In this document: positions 26,618 through 36,176 of the stretch, in pieces
Numbering within the stretch: position 1 is the stretch's first letter
Layout: each line of letters opens with the position of its first letter
Source: Vibrio toranzoniae
GTDB taxonomy: Bacteria > Pseudomonadota > Gammaproteobacteria > Enterobacterales > Vibrionaceae
Direction: 5' to 3'
Assembly (NCBI RefSeq): GCF_024347655.1
Contig: NZ_AP025515.1
Coordinates: forward strand, 372,001 to 436,000
DNA length: 64,000 bases
Position numbers and translations under genes: made by a program
Notes under the pieces: model-generated
What the model was told of the DNA's origin: nothing
The model's database searches: none
What the model saw: only the letters and a program-made list of their open reading frames with translations

Positions 26618-26643
26618 AGCTCTGACTAATTGTTAAATGAAAG

Positions 26644-27648
26644 CTAGCCTCGCTTAACTAAGCTTCTTGGCACGAGTTCAATACCCGCTTGGTAACGCTT
26701 AGCCGATGCATTTAACGCCAAAGCAAAAGCACTATCGGCAATCACTTCAAATTGCTGCGGCAGTGAATGGACTTTAAAAGGTAAGAAATCCAATAAGCGG
26801 TTATCACCAAAGGTTGCCAATTTGACTTGATTGATCAACTCTGGCTTTTCGACCATCACATCCAATATACCTTCTAACAAGGTGTAAGACATGGTCACAA
26901 TCGCATCGGGCACTGTGTCTTTTGCAATCCAACCCTCAAAAATCTCACGCCCTGATTCTCTATCAAAGTGCTCACCATAACCCACAACAGTAGGTTTGTT
27001 TTCTGACAACCCGAATTGTTGACCGTACGCTTTGTTTGCCGCTTCAAAACCTAGCTGACGTTCGCGTGAGATATTTAAATCAGGCAGTGCACCTATCAAA
27101 CCAACACTGTGAATACTGTCATCGAGAATTGAATGGGTCAGTTCAAACGCAGCTTCGAAATCTTCACTGATCACGCAGGCAAAGTGCTCATCATCTAAAG
27201 GACGGTCAATCGCAATTACAGGCGTGCCCGAGTTTTGCAACTTTAAGTAGAACTCATTGGCGTCTGGCATTGAGCTCGCCACCAATAAGGCATCGATACG
27301 ACGGCTCACTAACGCTTCTGCGACTTTACGTTCGGTTTCAGCATCATCATCAGAGCAACCGATCAGGATTTGATAACCCACTTTACGTGAATTCTGTTCT
27401 ATCAATTTTGCTAAACGCGCGTAACTGCTGTTTTCCAGATCAGGAATAATCAAACCAAATGAACGGCTATTACCAGCACGCAGCGACGAAGCTGCATGGT
27501 CTGGACGGTAGTTATATTCGTCGACAACCGCCATTACTTTCTGCTGAGTCTTCTCACTGATTCTGTATTTCTGCGCCTTGCCATTAATCACATAGCTAGC
27601 TGTGGTTTTCGACACACCGGCTAATTTGGCAATTTCATCTAGTGTCAT
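26644..27648 (-). CDS. cra: LacI-type regulator of the fructose operon (Cra/FruR)
   Basis: A 334-residue protein starting MTLDEIAKLAGVSKTTASYVINGKA, the Cra form of the LacI helix-turn-helix, then a hinge ('YRPDHAASSLRAG') and a periplasmic-binding-like effector domain to the end. E. coli Cra has the same length and start. I therefore start at ATG 27,648 and not at the open frame upstream, which would run through its own control region. Cra senses fructose 1-phosphate. It is divergent from fruBKA with Cra-like palindromes between, so it most likely controls that operon and itself. Confidence 0.93.
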   Translation of the reverse strand: MTLDEIAKLAGVSKTTASYVINGKAQKYRISEKTQQKVMAVVDEYNYRPDHAASSLRAGNSRSFGLIIPDLENSSYARLAKLIEQNSRKVGYQILIGCSDDDAETERKVAEALVSRRIDALLVASSMPDANEFYLKLQNSGTPVIAIDRPLDDEHFACVISEDFEAAFELTHSILDDSIHSVGLIGALPDLNISRERQLGFEAANKAYGQQFGLSENKPTVVGYGEHFDRESGREIFEGWIAKDTVPDAIVTMSYTLLEGILDVMVEKPELINQVKLATFGDNRLLDFLPFKVHSLPQQFEVIADSAFALALNASAKRYQAGIELVPRSLVKRG

Positions 27649-27719
27649 ATGGGTGACCTGTATTTTGTGCGTAGGATCATATAACCAATCTTCTGATCCT
27701 TGGATTAGTTGAATTATAG

Positions 27720-27734
27720 GCTGAATCGATTCAG
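27720..27734. promoter_or_regulatory. Cra-like operator 1
   Basis: GCTGAATCGATTCAG is a near-perfect palindrome and fits the Cra consensus TGAAWCGNTTCA. It is on the cra side of the region. Confidence 0.75.
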
Positions 27735-27741
27735 TATAAAA

Positions 27742-27757
27742 GCTGAAAGGATTCAGC
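27742..27757. promoter_or_regulatory. Cra-like operator 2
   Basis: GCTGAAAGGATTCAGC keeps both half sites with changed centre bases. It sits about two helical turns from operator 1. Confidence 0.65.
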
Positions 27758-27912
27758 AAAATCTGAAAAGTGACTTCAATCATCCTTTTGAATGGATTGA
27801 GCGTCATTTGCCGTGATTCAACTTCTCGTTATAAACGAAACTGAAATTACGACACACAGCAAAACTATTTTGGTTAACAGAATTGGCTTTGCTGAATTTT
27901 TTTACACCGATT

Positions 27913-27928
27913 GCTGAACCGATTCAGC
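27913..27928. promoter_or_regulatory. Cra-like operator 3 (fruB side)
   Basis: GCTGAACCGATTCAGC, a 16-bp palindrome about 94 bp before the fruB start codon. Confidence 0.75.
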
Positions 27929-28021
27929 TAAGATAAAACAAAGAGCAGCAACAAACAGATATTGCTCTAGACTGAATCGTAGCGATACACAAATTCTCAA
28001 GCGATACGCTAAAGAGGCACC

Positions 28022-29155
28022 ATGCTTAAATTATCAAAATCTGACATCACTCTTGGTCAAACGGCCGATGACAAATTCAAAGCTATCCAGAACATTGCTG
28101 GCGACCTAACCGCGAAAGGCCTAGTTGACTCTGGCTACGTTGAAGGGATGCTGAACCGTGAAAACCAGAACTCTACGTTCCTAGGTAACGGCATCGCGAT
28201 TCCTCATGGCACCACTGACACGCGTGGCCTAGTAAAAGAGACAGGCGTTGCAGTACACCACTTCCCTGAAGGCATTGATTGGGCAGACGGTAACCGTGTT
28301 TACGTAGCAATTGGTATTGCGGCGAAATCTGACGAGCACTTAGGCATCCTTAAGCAGCTAACTAAGGTTCTAGCGGCAGACGGTGTTGAAGAGAAATTAA
28401 AGCAAGCGAAATCAGAAGACGAAATCATCGCCCTACTTAATGGCGAAGTTCAGCTAGAAGCCGACCTAGACGCATCTTTGGTTCAGCTATTGTTCCCTGC
28501 TAGCGACATGGTTCAAATGTCTGCAGTTGCGGGCGGCCTTCTTAAGAATACTGGCTGTACTGACAACGCGTTCGTTGCCGACCTAGTAACAAAAACACCG
28601 ACTCACCTAGGCCAAGGCCTGTGGTTGTTAGGCAGCGATAAAGGCGTAACTCGCACTGGCGTATCGTTTGTTTCAACGGCAAACCATTGTGAGTACGAAG
28701 GCACACCAGTGAAAGCATTGGTCGCATTCGCAGCTTGTAACAGCGCACACCAATCTATTCTGGCAAACCTAAGCAAAATGGTTTTCGAAGGTAAACAGCA
28801 ACAACTGTTGACTGCTGACATTGCACAAGTAATTGGCCTTCTAAAAGGTGAAGCAGTTTCTACAGCCTCTCAAGACGATGACAACTGCGCCGTATTCAAA
28901 ATCAAAAATGCACATGGCCTACACGCTCGTCCAGGTGCAATGTTGGTGGCTGAAGCGAAGAAATTCGAATCAACTATCCGCGTTTCAAACCTAGATGGCG
29001 ACGGAAAAGAAGTGAACGCGAAGAGCCTGATGAAAGTCATCGCACTTGGCGTTAAACACGGCCACCAACTTCAGTTTGTTGCAGAGGGTGAAGATGCAAC
29101 ACAAGCACTTGAATCGATTGGCAAGGCTATCGCTTCAGGCCTTGGCGAAGGTTAA
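28022..29155 (+). CDS. fruB: Fructose PTS diphosphoryl transfer protein (EIIA-Fru/HPr fusion)
   Basis: A 377-residue cytoplasmic protein. Residues of about 1-145 are the EIIA-Fru domain, with the phosphorylated His62 in 'GIAIPHGTTD'. A linking M-type domain follows ('LVQLLFPASDMVQMSAVAGGLL'). The HPr domain starts near residue 287, with His301 in 'NAHGLHARPGAML'. It passes phosphate from Enzyme I to FruA. Length and order match fruB of enterobacteria. It is the first gene of fruBKA; fruK begins 9 bp later. Confidence 0.96.
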   Translation: MLKLSKSDITLGQTADDKFKAIQNIAGDLTAKGLVDSGYVEGMLNRENQNSTFLGNGIAIPHGTTDTRGLVKETGVAVHHFPEGIDWADGNRVYVAIGIAAKSDEHLGILKQLTKVLAADGVEEKLKQAKSEDEIIALLNGEVQLEADLDASLVQLLFPASDMVQMSAVAGGLLKNTGCTDNAFVADLVTKTPTHLGQGLWLLGSDKGVTRTGVSFVSTANHCEYEGTPVKALVAFAACNSAHQSILANLSKMVFEGKQQQLLTADIAQVIGLLKGEAVSTASQDDDNCAVFKIKNAHGLHARPGAMLVAEAKKFESTIRVSNLDGDGKEVNAKSLMKVIALGVKHGHQLQFVAEGEDATQALESIGKAIASGLGEG

Positions 29156-29164
29156 GGAGTCGAT

Positions 29165-30142
29165 ATGTCTGATAAACAAATCAAAGCCGTTACCGTAACG
29201 CTAAACCCGGCTCTCGACTTAACTGGCGCTATCGACGCACTAAATGTGGGTTCAGTGAGCCTAGTAAACAAAGGCTCTCTACATGCAGCGGGCAAAGGCG
29301 TTAACGTAGCAAAAGTGCTTTCAGAGCTTGGCGCTAAAGTGACCGTAACTGGTTTCCTTGGTCGCAATAACGAAGAAGCATTCTGCCAACTGTTTGAACA
29401 GATGGGCGCAACTGACCGCTTTATCCGTGTCGACGGTGCGACTCGCATCAACGTGAAATTAGTAGAGAACTCAGGTCAAGTGAGCGACATCAACTTCCCG
29501 GGTGTTCCTGTTGATGCTGACGCTATCAAAGCGTTTGAAGAAACCTTGTTAGAACTGGCTGAAACTCACGATTACTTCGTGATTGCAGGCAGCTTACCAC
29601 AAGGCGTATCACCAGAGCTTTGCGCTTCTTGGGTACAACGCTTGCGTGACCTAGGTAAAAAGGTGTTGTTCGACAGCAGCCGTGACGCACTGAAAGCCGG
29701 TATCAATGCACAACCTTGGTTAATTAAGCCAAACGATGAAGAGCTTTCTCAGCTGTTCAATGCCGAACTGACAACACGTGACCAGTGCCAACACGCAGGC
29801 CAAGCCCTAAGTGAAAAAGGCATCGATAACATCGTGGTATCACTTGGTGCAGAAGGCGTGATGTGGCTTAACCAAGGTGAATGGCTACATGCTCAACCGC
29901 CGCGTATGCAAGTGGTAAGCACAGTAGGCGCAGGCGACACCTTGGTTGCTGGCCTATGTTGGGGTCACATGCAACAGATGCCAAAACCAGAACTTATTAA
30001 ATTCGCAACCGCCCTATCTGCTCTAGCAGTTTCACAGGTAGGCGTGGGCATCACCAGCCAACAAGAGCTGGATTCAGTACTACAAAATATCCAATTACAG
30101 TCGCTTAGTGCTCCAACTAGCCAGTTAGACATAAGCAAATAG
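29165..30142 (+). CDS. fruK: 1-phosphofructokinase
   Basis: A 325-residue PfkB-family kinase that turns fructose 1-phosphate into fructose 1,6-bisphosphate. The N-terminal signature 'TLNPALDLTG' and 'AAGKGVNVAKVLSELGAKVTVTGFLG' and the C-terminal 'STVGAGDTLVAGLCWG' with the catalytic Asp (GAGD) are all present. AAGGAGTCGAT precedes the ATG. It sits between fruB and fruA in one operon and removes the product of FruA, which is also the Cra effector. Confidence 0.96.
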   Translation: MSDKQIKAVTVTLNPALDLTGAIDALNVGSVSLVNKGSLHAAGKGVNVAKVLSELGAKVTVTGFLGRNNEEAFCQLFEQMGATDRFIRVDGATRINVKLVENSGQVSDINFPGVPVDADAIKAFEETLLELAETHDYFVIAGSLPQGVSPELCASWVQRLRDLGKKVLFDSSRDALKAGINAQPWLIKPNDEELSQLFNAELTTRDQCQHAGQALSEKGIDNIVVSLGAEGVMWLNQGEWLHAQPPRMQVVSTVGAGDTLVAGLCWGHMQQMPKPELIKFATALSALAVSQVGVGITSQQELDSVLQNIQLQSLSAPTSQLDISK

Positions 30143-30157
30143 GACAAAAGGTTTATT

Positions 30158-31918
30158 ATGAATATTACCATTATCACAGCTTGCCCTAGTGGCGTAGCAA
30201 ACAGCATCATCGCCGCAGGCTTGTTAGAGCAAGCGACAAAAGCACTGGGTTGGAACGCCGCTATTGAATGTCAATCAAGCGTGCTACCTGACTCAACCGT
30301 ATCGCAAGACACTATCGACAGCAGCGACGTCGTGGTTATCGCAGCTAACACCAACGTTGATAAAGCGCGCTTTGTCGGTAAGAAAGTGTACCAAGCGGCT
30401 ATCTCTGAATGCACCGCTGATACAAAAGCATTTCTAGAGAAAGCGGTAGCAGGAACAACAGTACTAGACGCTTCTCAAGTTGAAAGCACTGTTGAAGTGA
30501 CCGGTACGTCTCCAAACTCTTCTACAACAGCAAGCACAGGCAGCAAAAAAATCGTAGCGATTACCGCTTGCCCGACTGGTGTTGCACATACCTTTATGGC
30601 AGCTGAAGCGCTTGAAGCAGAAGGCAAACGCCTAGGTCACCAAATCAAAGTGGAAACTCGCGGCTCTGTAGGTGCGAAGAACCAACTGACAGACCAAGAA
30701 ATCGCAGACGCTGATCTTGTTATCATCGCAGCCGACATCGACGTTCCACTGGATCGTTTTAACGGCAAAGCGCTATACAAAACGACAACGGGTCCTGCAC
30801 TTAAGAAGACGAAGCAAGAAGTTGAGAAAGCTTTTGCTGAAGCTAAACCATACCAACACACAGCATCTTCTAATGCAGCACCCGCTGACGAGAAGAAAAG
30901 CGTGTACAAGCACCTAATGACAGGTGTATCTCACATGCTTCCTGTGGTTGTTGCGGGTGGTTTGATCATCGCTCTTTCTTTTGTATTCGGTATCGAAGCG
31001 TTTAAAGAAGAAGGCACACTAGCTGCAGCATTGATGACAATCGGTGGTGGTTCTGCATTCGCACTGATGATTCCTGTTCTTGCTGGTTTCATCGCATTCT
31101 CAATTGCTGACCGCCCGGGTCTGGCTCCAGGTCTAATCGGCGGTATGCTGGCTAGCTCAACGGGCGCAGGTTTCCTAGGTGGTATCGCAGCAGGTTTCAT
31201 TGCCGGTTACGCAGCGAAATTCATTGCCGACAAGGTTCAACTTCCACAGTCTATGGAAGCGCTTAAGCCTATTCTGATCATTCCGTTTATCGCGAGTTTG
31301 TTCACTGGTTTGGTGATGGTTTACATCGTAGGTGGTCCTGTTTCTGGCGTGATGAGCGCGATGACCACTTTCCTAAACAGCATGGGAACGTCTAATGCGA
31401 TTCTTCTGGGTGTGATTCTAGGCGCAATGATGTGTTTCGACCTTGGTGGCCCTGTAAACAAAGCGGCTTACACATTCGGTGTTGGTCTACTGGCTTCGCA
31501 AACTTACGCACCAATGGCAGCAATCATGGCAGCAGGTATGGTTCCTGCGCTAGGTATGGGCCTTGCGACTTTCCTAGTGAAAGACAAGTTTGAAGCTGGC
31601 GAACGTGAAGCAGGTAAAGCATCATTCGTTCTTGGTCTATGTTTCATCTCTGAAGGCGCAATCCCATTCGCAGCGAAAGATCCAATGCGTGTTATCCCAG
31701 CTTGTATGGCAGGTGGTGCACTAACTGGCGCTCTATCAATGATGTTTGGTGCACAGCTAATGGCTCCACACGGCGGCTTATTCGTACTACTGATTCCTGG
31801 CGCTATCTCTCCAGTTCTTATGTACCTAGTGGCGATTGCAGCGGGTACAGCAGTAACAGGCTTTGGTTACGCAGCTCTTAAAAAGATGAGCGATTCTAAG
31901 GCAACTGCAGAGGCTTAA
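30158..31918 (+). CDS. fruA: Fructose-specific PTS enzyme IIB'BC
   Basis: A 586-residue protein. A duplicated IIB region comes first: IIB' with Cys9 in 'ITACPSGVANS', then IIB with the expected active Cys138 in 'ITACPTGVAHTFMAAEALE'. An Ala/Thr-rich linker leads to the IIC membrane domain from about residue 255 ('HLMTGVSHMLPVVVAGGLIIAL') to the end, with about ten segments and the 'FDLGGPVNKAAYTF' and 'ISEGAIPFAAKDP' motifs. It takes up fructose as fructose 1-phosphate. It is the last gene of the operon, followed by a strong terminator. Confidence 0.96.
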   Translation: MNITIITACPSGVANSIIAAGLLEQATKALGWNAAIECQSSVLPDSTVSQDTIDSSDVVVIAANTNVDKARFVGKKVYQAAISECTADTKAFLEKAVAGTTVLDASQVESTVEVTGTSPNSSTTASTGSKKIVAITACPTGVAHTFMAAEALEAEGKRLGHQIKVETRGSVGAKNQLTDQEIADADLVIIAADIDVPLDRFNGKALYKTTTGPALKKTKQEVEKAFAEAKPYQHTASSNAAPADEKKSVYKHLMTGVSHMLPVVVAGGLIIALSFVFGIEAFKEEGTLAAALMTIGGGSAFALMIPVLAGFIAFSIADRPGLAPGLIGGMLASSTGAGFLGGIAAGFIAGYAAKFIADKVQLPQSMEALKPILIIPFIASLFTGLVMVYIVGGPVSGVMSAMTTFLNSMGTSNAILLGVILGAMMCFDLGGPVNKAAYTFGVGLLASQTYAPMAAIMAAGMVPALGMGLATFLVKDKFEAGEREAGKASFVLGLCFISEGAIPFAAKDPMRVIPACMAGGALTGALSMMFGAQLMAPHGGLFVLLIPGAISPVLMYLVAIAAGTAVTGFGYAALKKMSDSKATAEA

Positions 31919-31984
31919 TCCCCCTACTCTGGTTAACGGTTCAATCCGATAACCAGAGGCTCTTGATAAACTGTTCCTTAAAAC

Positions 31985-32013
31985 AAAGGCTCCTCATTTG
32001 AGGAGCCTTTTTA
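31985..32013. terminator. Rho-independent terminator after fruA
   Basis: AAAGGCTCCTC-ATTT-GAGGAGCCTTTTT: an 11-bp stem with a tight loop and T-run. The A-run on the other side makes it usable for the leftward AraC-type gene too. Confidence 0.92.
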
Positions 32014-33018
32014 TTATTCGTATAAAACCGGCAGCTGGAAAGAGAAAGTAACTCCCTCCACATCGTCATCATCTATGTGGCGAATCATCTCCACCAAATA
32101 GCCATTCACATCTAACTGTAAACCTTGCTGATTAACCGCATTAAATAGCGCTTCTAAGGCGGTGCTATAAGCCACATCTGAAACCAGATAAACATCGCTA
32201 CATAAGTAGTAGCCTTTAGGGACGATCTTGTCGTAACGGTCTCTGGCGACTTGCCAGTTTCCGATTTCAGCGTCGATGTCATCCCACTTATTATTCATTT
32301 GCTTGATCGGTGTGGTGCCCATCAAGTGCGTCGATTTCTGACCATAGATTTCAAACACGGTGTCCCAATCAGGATCTTCCAGCTTAAGCTTTTTCATACC
32401 GCGTTCCGGATACCAAACCAACTCTGTCGGCATCGACTTAACCAGTTCTTTTTCCATTGAAGACTGCACACCCGGATGCGCCAATCTCAGGATGAAATCC
32501 GCCGTCTCCTTGGGTGTCGCGTTGTAGCCCATCTCTCGAATATGTTTTGCCGTAACCCCTAATTCACGCTTCAGCGCCTTACCTAAAGACTGTGAGGATG
32601 AGAAGCCGCAATACTGAGCTATTTCAATCACGCTCCACGGTTCATCATTGATCAACAGACTCACTGCGATTTGTAATCGAACGCGACTCAAATATTGTCC
32701 CGGCGTTTCGTTGAACAGCTCAGTAAACTGACGATGAAAGTGATAAGGCGAAATCGCGCTTTCGGTGGCTATCTCTTCCCATGTACGACGTTCACCCCAC
32801 TCTTCATGCATTAAGGTAAGTGCATGGCCAAAGCGTTTTTGAAGGTGCTCTGGTAAAGATTCAATCAATGCAATCTCTGGCACCAGTTTAAAGCCAGGCA
32901 CTGAGTGATAGTCAGGTTTGCTCTGTTGCGTCATACGGTCTTTGTTCTCAGGTACATTGGGGTTGCTCTCGAACAGCTTGGCTTCACTATCGTCTTTGTC
33001 CTTAATAAAATCAATCAC
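32014..33018 (-). CDS. AraC-family regulator with a C-terminal effector-binding-like domain
   Basis: A 334-residue protein if started at GTG 33,018, which overlaps the stop of the RND gene (GTGA); ATG 32,934 is an alternative, giving 306 residues. Two AraC helix-turn-helices lie at about residues 70-160 ('WEEIATESAISPYHFHRQFTELFNETPGQYLSRVRLQ' and 'VIEIAQYCGFSSSQSLGKALKRELGV'). The remaining part resembles the GyrI-like small-molecule binding domain ('WDTVFEIYGQ', 'GYYLCSDVYLVSD'). It probably controls the efflux genes it is joined to. Confidence 0.8.
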   Translation of the reverse strand: MIDFIKDKDDSEAKLFESNPNVPENKDRMTQQSKPDYHSVPGFKLVPEIALIESLPEHLQKRFGHALTLMHEEWGERRTWEEIATESAISPYHFHRQFTELFNETPGQYLSRVRLQIAVSLLINDEPWSVIEIAQYCGFSSSQSLGKALKRELGVTAKHIREMGYNATPKETADFILRLAHPGVQSSMEKELVKSMPTELVWYPERGMKKLKLEDPDWDTVFEIYGQKSTHLMGTTPIKQMNNKWDDIDAEIGNWQVARDRYDKIVPKGYYLCSDVYLVSDVAYSTALEALFNAVNQQGLQLDVNGYLVEMIRHIDDDDVEGVTFSFQLPVLYE

Positions 33019-36000
33019 GAGCGATCCAAACTGAGTGCTTCTAATGAATCTTGTTCGCTAGGTTCTTTTTCAATTAGATTTTCAAGTAAAGGCGGCTTAC
33101 GGCAAAACAGGCCAAGGAGCACAGGGATCAAAATCAGAGTTACTGCTGTGGCAAACAACTCGCCAAACACCAAGGATACCGCCGCTGGTTTCAAGTATTG
33201 CGCCTGTTCAGCAGTTTCACTTAGCAATGGTAACAACCCACATACAGTGGTAATCGTGGTTAAGAAAATCGCTCTTAAACGGCTGGTACCCGCAATGACT
33301 AAAGCTTGCTGTAACGGCACACCTTGGCGATATTCACTATTAAAGCGAGTGATCAGCACCAGCGAGTCGTTAATCACGATACCTGTCATGGCCATCATGC
33401 CGAACATTGAGAGAATGCTGATGGGCAAATCCATCAAGTAGTGACCAAAAATAGCGCCTGCAAAACCAAACGGTATGACCGCCATGATGATCATCGGCTG
33501 CCAATAAGACTTCAATGGCACCGCCAACAAAATGTAGATCATCAATAGAGTCAAAATCATTGCTGATTTAAAGCCATCCGACACTTCCCCTATCTCTTCA
33601 AACTCACCGCCCGCTTTGATGGTTACGCTTGGATATTGTAGGTGCAGAGACTCAATCGTATCTTCGAGTTGCTCACGTGTTTTCTCTGGTGATTGCAGGT
33701 CGCGGTTCTGCTTCCAATACAGATTGATCACTTGTTCTCGGTCGCGACGGTAAACCACTTGCGGCTCTTGCTCATGACGAAATTCAGCAATATCGCCCAT
33801 CATCACACTGCCACCGTTCGGCAACATAATGATGGCTTGCTGTAGCTGAGCTAAGGTTCTGCGCTCCTCTCTTGGATATTGCAGCAGCACCTTGGTCTCT
33901 TGCCCATTTTCTAATAGGCGATGGACTTCTCTTTCGCCAAACGCTTCGCCTGCTAGCTGAGCCAGTTTCGCTTGAGTTAACCCTAGCTGCTGGCCATATT
34001 GATTCAATACCAAACGAACTTGCGGTAACCCATCCTGACCATCATCGTAAACATCCGAAACGCCTTTTAGCAAAGCGAGAGTATCTGCTAGCTGTTCACT
34101 CACTCTTGATGCAAGCTCACGATCATTAGAGGAGATCGTTAAGAATGTGCCACCAGCAGGCTCCTCTGCTGCGCTGAATTTCACCGAATAAGCGCCTTCT
34201 ATTTGGCCTGTATTTTCTCGCCATCGCTTCAACAGTAAGTTACCCGGCAATAAGCTTAAAGATTCATTGGTGAGCTCGGCGGTCACTTCAATTTCACCAT
34301 AACCATCAGACCACGCAAGTAGGTTTACCACAGGCTTTTCTTGTAATGGGTAATCGTCCATCAAGCCTTTCTCAACCTGCGTCATCGCTTGCTCTACTTG
34401 CAACAAAGCTTGGCGCTGCAGTGGCAACGGCGCGCCATCTTCCAGTTCAATAACCGCAGTGATGTAGCGCCCCGGAATTTCAGGGAACAACGCACTGCGA
34501 ATCGCACCATTCGACCACATGCCATAAGCCAATGCGATAACCGCCACAAACCCAAGCAAAAACGCCACTTTGTAACCAAGTGAAAACTCCAATACTGGCT
34601 TGTAGATGTTGAGATTAAACCACTGCAACCCGCCTTGAGCGGCATTCTGAATTTTGGCGAAGATACTTGTAGATGGCTTTTTCACAGAGAGCTGAGCCAA
34701 GTGTGACGGTAGAATAAATTTGCTCTCGATAAGTGAGAAGATCAAAGCGAAGATCACCACAGCCGAAAATCCAGCAAGCACCTTGGCTAACTCATTGTTA
34801 ACCCAGAGCATTGGAGAGAATGCCGCAATTGTAGTGAGCACACCAAACACGGTTGCGACTGACACGGAATGAACGCCCTGCCAAGCCGCTGTTTTTCCAT
34901 TTATATTAGAGGGGCCGTTTATATTAGGAGAATAGCCGACGTTACCCGTCCGTTTTTCATGTATCGCTTCCCCTACAACCACAGCATCGTCCACCAGCAC
35001 ACCGAGCACCAAGATAAAGCCAAATAGAGTGATATCGTTGATGCTGTAGTTAAACCACTGCATTGCGGCGAGCGTTCCTGTAAGTGCTATCGGAATCCCC
35101 ATCGCGACCCAAAACGCGAGCCTAATCTCAAGAAATATCCCAAGTAAGATCAGCACAATTATCAGGCCTTGCCATGCATTTTCGCTCAAACGAAACAGCT
35201 GCTCTTCAATGTAAGGTGCCATGTCAGCCATGGTATTCAGCTCTATATCCGACGGCAAAATCGCGCGTTGCGCATCCAGTGTTTCACTGATCGCTTCGCT
35301 GACTTTAAGCAGATTGTCGGTTTGGCTAGTACTGACCAATAACGCGATGGCGTTAGAGCCGTTGTTACGCACGATAGAGCCGCTGTATTGGTAGCCACGG
35401 GTCAGCTTGGCGATGTCTCCCAATTGTATTTTCCCGTTGCTTCCCGAAATCACGACAAGCTGATTCAGTTTCTGCACATCATCGGCGTAACCGTCACCAC
35501 GAATCACCATTCGGCCTTTGTCACTAATTAGCTCACCGCTGCGAGACTCAAGTGAACGCTGCTCAACTAAACTTGCGAGATCTTCCAAGCTCAGCCCTAA
35601 CGCTTTAAGTTGGTCAGGATCAGGCTCGATAACCAGTTGAGATGTGCGAGTTCCCCAATTTGATACCTTCGAGATACGCGGATTCTTCTTCAGTGCTTGT
35701 TCAAGTTGCTTGGCGATAGGTTGCAGCTCATCATCAGTTCTTGGCCCTGATACCACAACAAACGCGGTTAAGTTGGTAAATTCGTTACGCACCACTTGTG
35801 GTCTTTCTGCTTGCACAGGAAAGCCATTGATAGCATTGACTTGATTACGAATGTCATCCAACAGCTTGTCTAAATCTGTACTGCTGGTTTTACGTACCTC
35901 AACTCTAGACACGCCAGCACTCGATTGGCTTGTGATCTGTTTGATGCCAGCAATGCCGCTGATCGATTCTTCGATTCGCTGGGTAACACTCTCATCGATC

Positions 36001-36176
36001 TGTTGCGCCGTACCGCCAGGGTAAGTAACACTGATACTGATGGAAGAGGGAGCGATTTGTGGAAACGACTCGACACGCAACTGCCCAAACGCCAACACAC
36101 CACTGATAACAATCGCCATCATCAACAAATTGGCGGCGACTGGGTTATTAATAAACCATTTTGTCATCCAACTCAT
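33015..36176 (-). CDS. RND-family efflux pump, inner-membrane transporter
   Basis: A 1053-residue protein of the hydrophobe/amphiphile RND class. 'WFINNPVAANLLMMAIVISGVLAF' is membrane segment 1. 'GFILVLGVLVDDAVVVGEAIHEKRTGN' holds the Asp pair of segment 4 used in proton relay. 'PFGFAGAIFGHYLMDLPISILSMFGMMAMTGIVINDSLVLITRFNSEYRQG' is the matching second-half region. Two large periplasmic loops are present and the length is normal. The adaptor gene ends inside its start codon (4-bp ATGA overlap). No outer-membrane channel gene is nearby, so a shared TolC is likely. Substrates unknown. Confidence 0.92.
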   Translation of the reverse strand: MSWMTKWFINNPVAANLLMMAIVISGVLAFGQLRVESFPQIAPSSISISVTYPGGTAQQIDESVTQRIEESISGIAGIKQITSQSSAGVSRVEVRKTSSTDLDKLLDDIRNQVNAINGFPVQAERPQVVRNEFTNLTAFVVVSGPRTDDELQPIAKQLEQALKKNPRISKVSNWGTRTSQLVIEPDPDQLKALGLSLEDLASLVEQRSLESRSGELISDKGRMVIRGDGYADDVQKLNQLVVISGSNGKIQLGDIAKLTRGYQYSGSIVRNNGSNAIALLVSTSQTDNLLKVSEAISETLDAQRAILPSDIELNTMADMAPYIEEQLFRLSENAWQGLIIVLILLGIFLEIRLAFWVAMGIPIALTGTLAAMQWFNYSINDITLFGFILVLGVLVDDAVVVGEAIHEKRTGNVGYSPNINGPSNINGKTAAWQGVHSVSVATVFGVLTTIAAFSPMLWVNNELAKVLAGFSAVVIFALIFSLIESKFILPSHLAQLSVKKPSTSIFAKIQNAAQGGLQWFNLNIYKPVLEFSLGYKVAFLLGFVAVIALAYGMWSNGAIRSALFPEIPGRYITAVIELEDGAPLPLQRQALLQVEQAMTQVEKGLMDDYPLQEKPVVNLLAWSDGYGEIEVTAELTNESLSLLPGNLLLKRWRENTGQIEGAYSVKFSAAEEPAGGTFLTISSNDRELASRVSEQLADTLALLKGVSDVYDDGQDGLPQVRLVLNQYGQQLGLTQAKLAQLAGEAFGEREVHRLLENGQETKVLLQYPREERRTLAQLQQAIIMLPNGGSVMMGDIAEFRHEQEPQVVYRRDREQVINLYWKQNRDLQSPEKTREQLEDTIESLHLQYPSVTIKAGGEFEEIGEVSDGFKSAMILTLLMIYILLAVPLKSYWQPMIIMAVIPFGFAGAIFGHYLMDLPISILSMFGMMAMTGIVINDSLVLITRFNSEYRQGVPLQQALVIAGTSRLRAIFLTTITTVCGLLPLLSETAEQAQYLKPAAVSLVFGELFATAVTLILIPVLLGLFCRKPPLLENLIEKEPSEQDSLEALSLDRS

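Larger units (their letters stand above)
27649..28021. promoter_or_regulatory. cra-fruB divergent control region
   Basis: A 373-bp gap with three Cra-like palindromes (listed separately) and an AT-rich stretch between them. A further half-like site, ACTGAATCGTAGCG, lies near 27,971, close to fruB. I see no gene here. Confidence 0.7.

Noticed and set aside
26644..27807. 387-aa version of Cra
   Set aside because: The extra 53 residues cover the two cra-side operators and have no match to the family start MTLDEIAKLAGVS.
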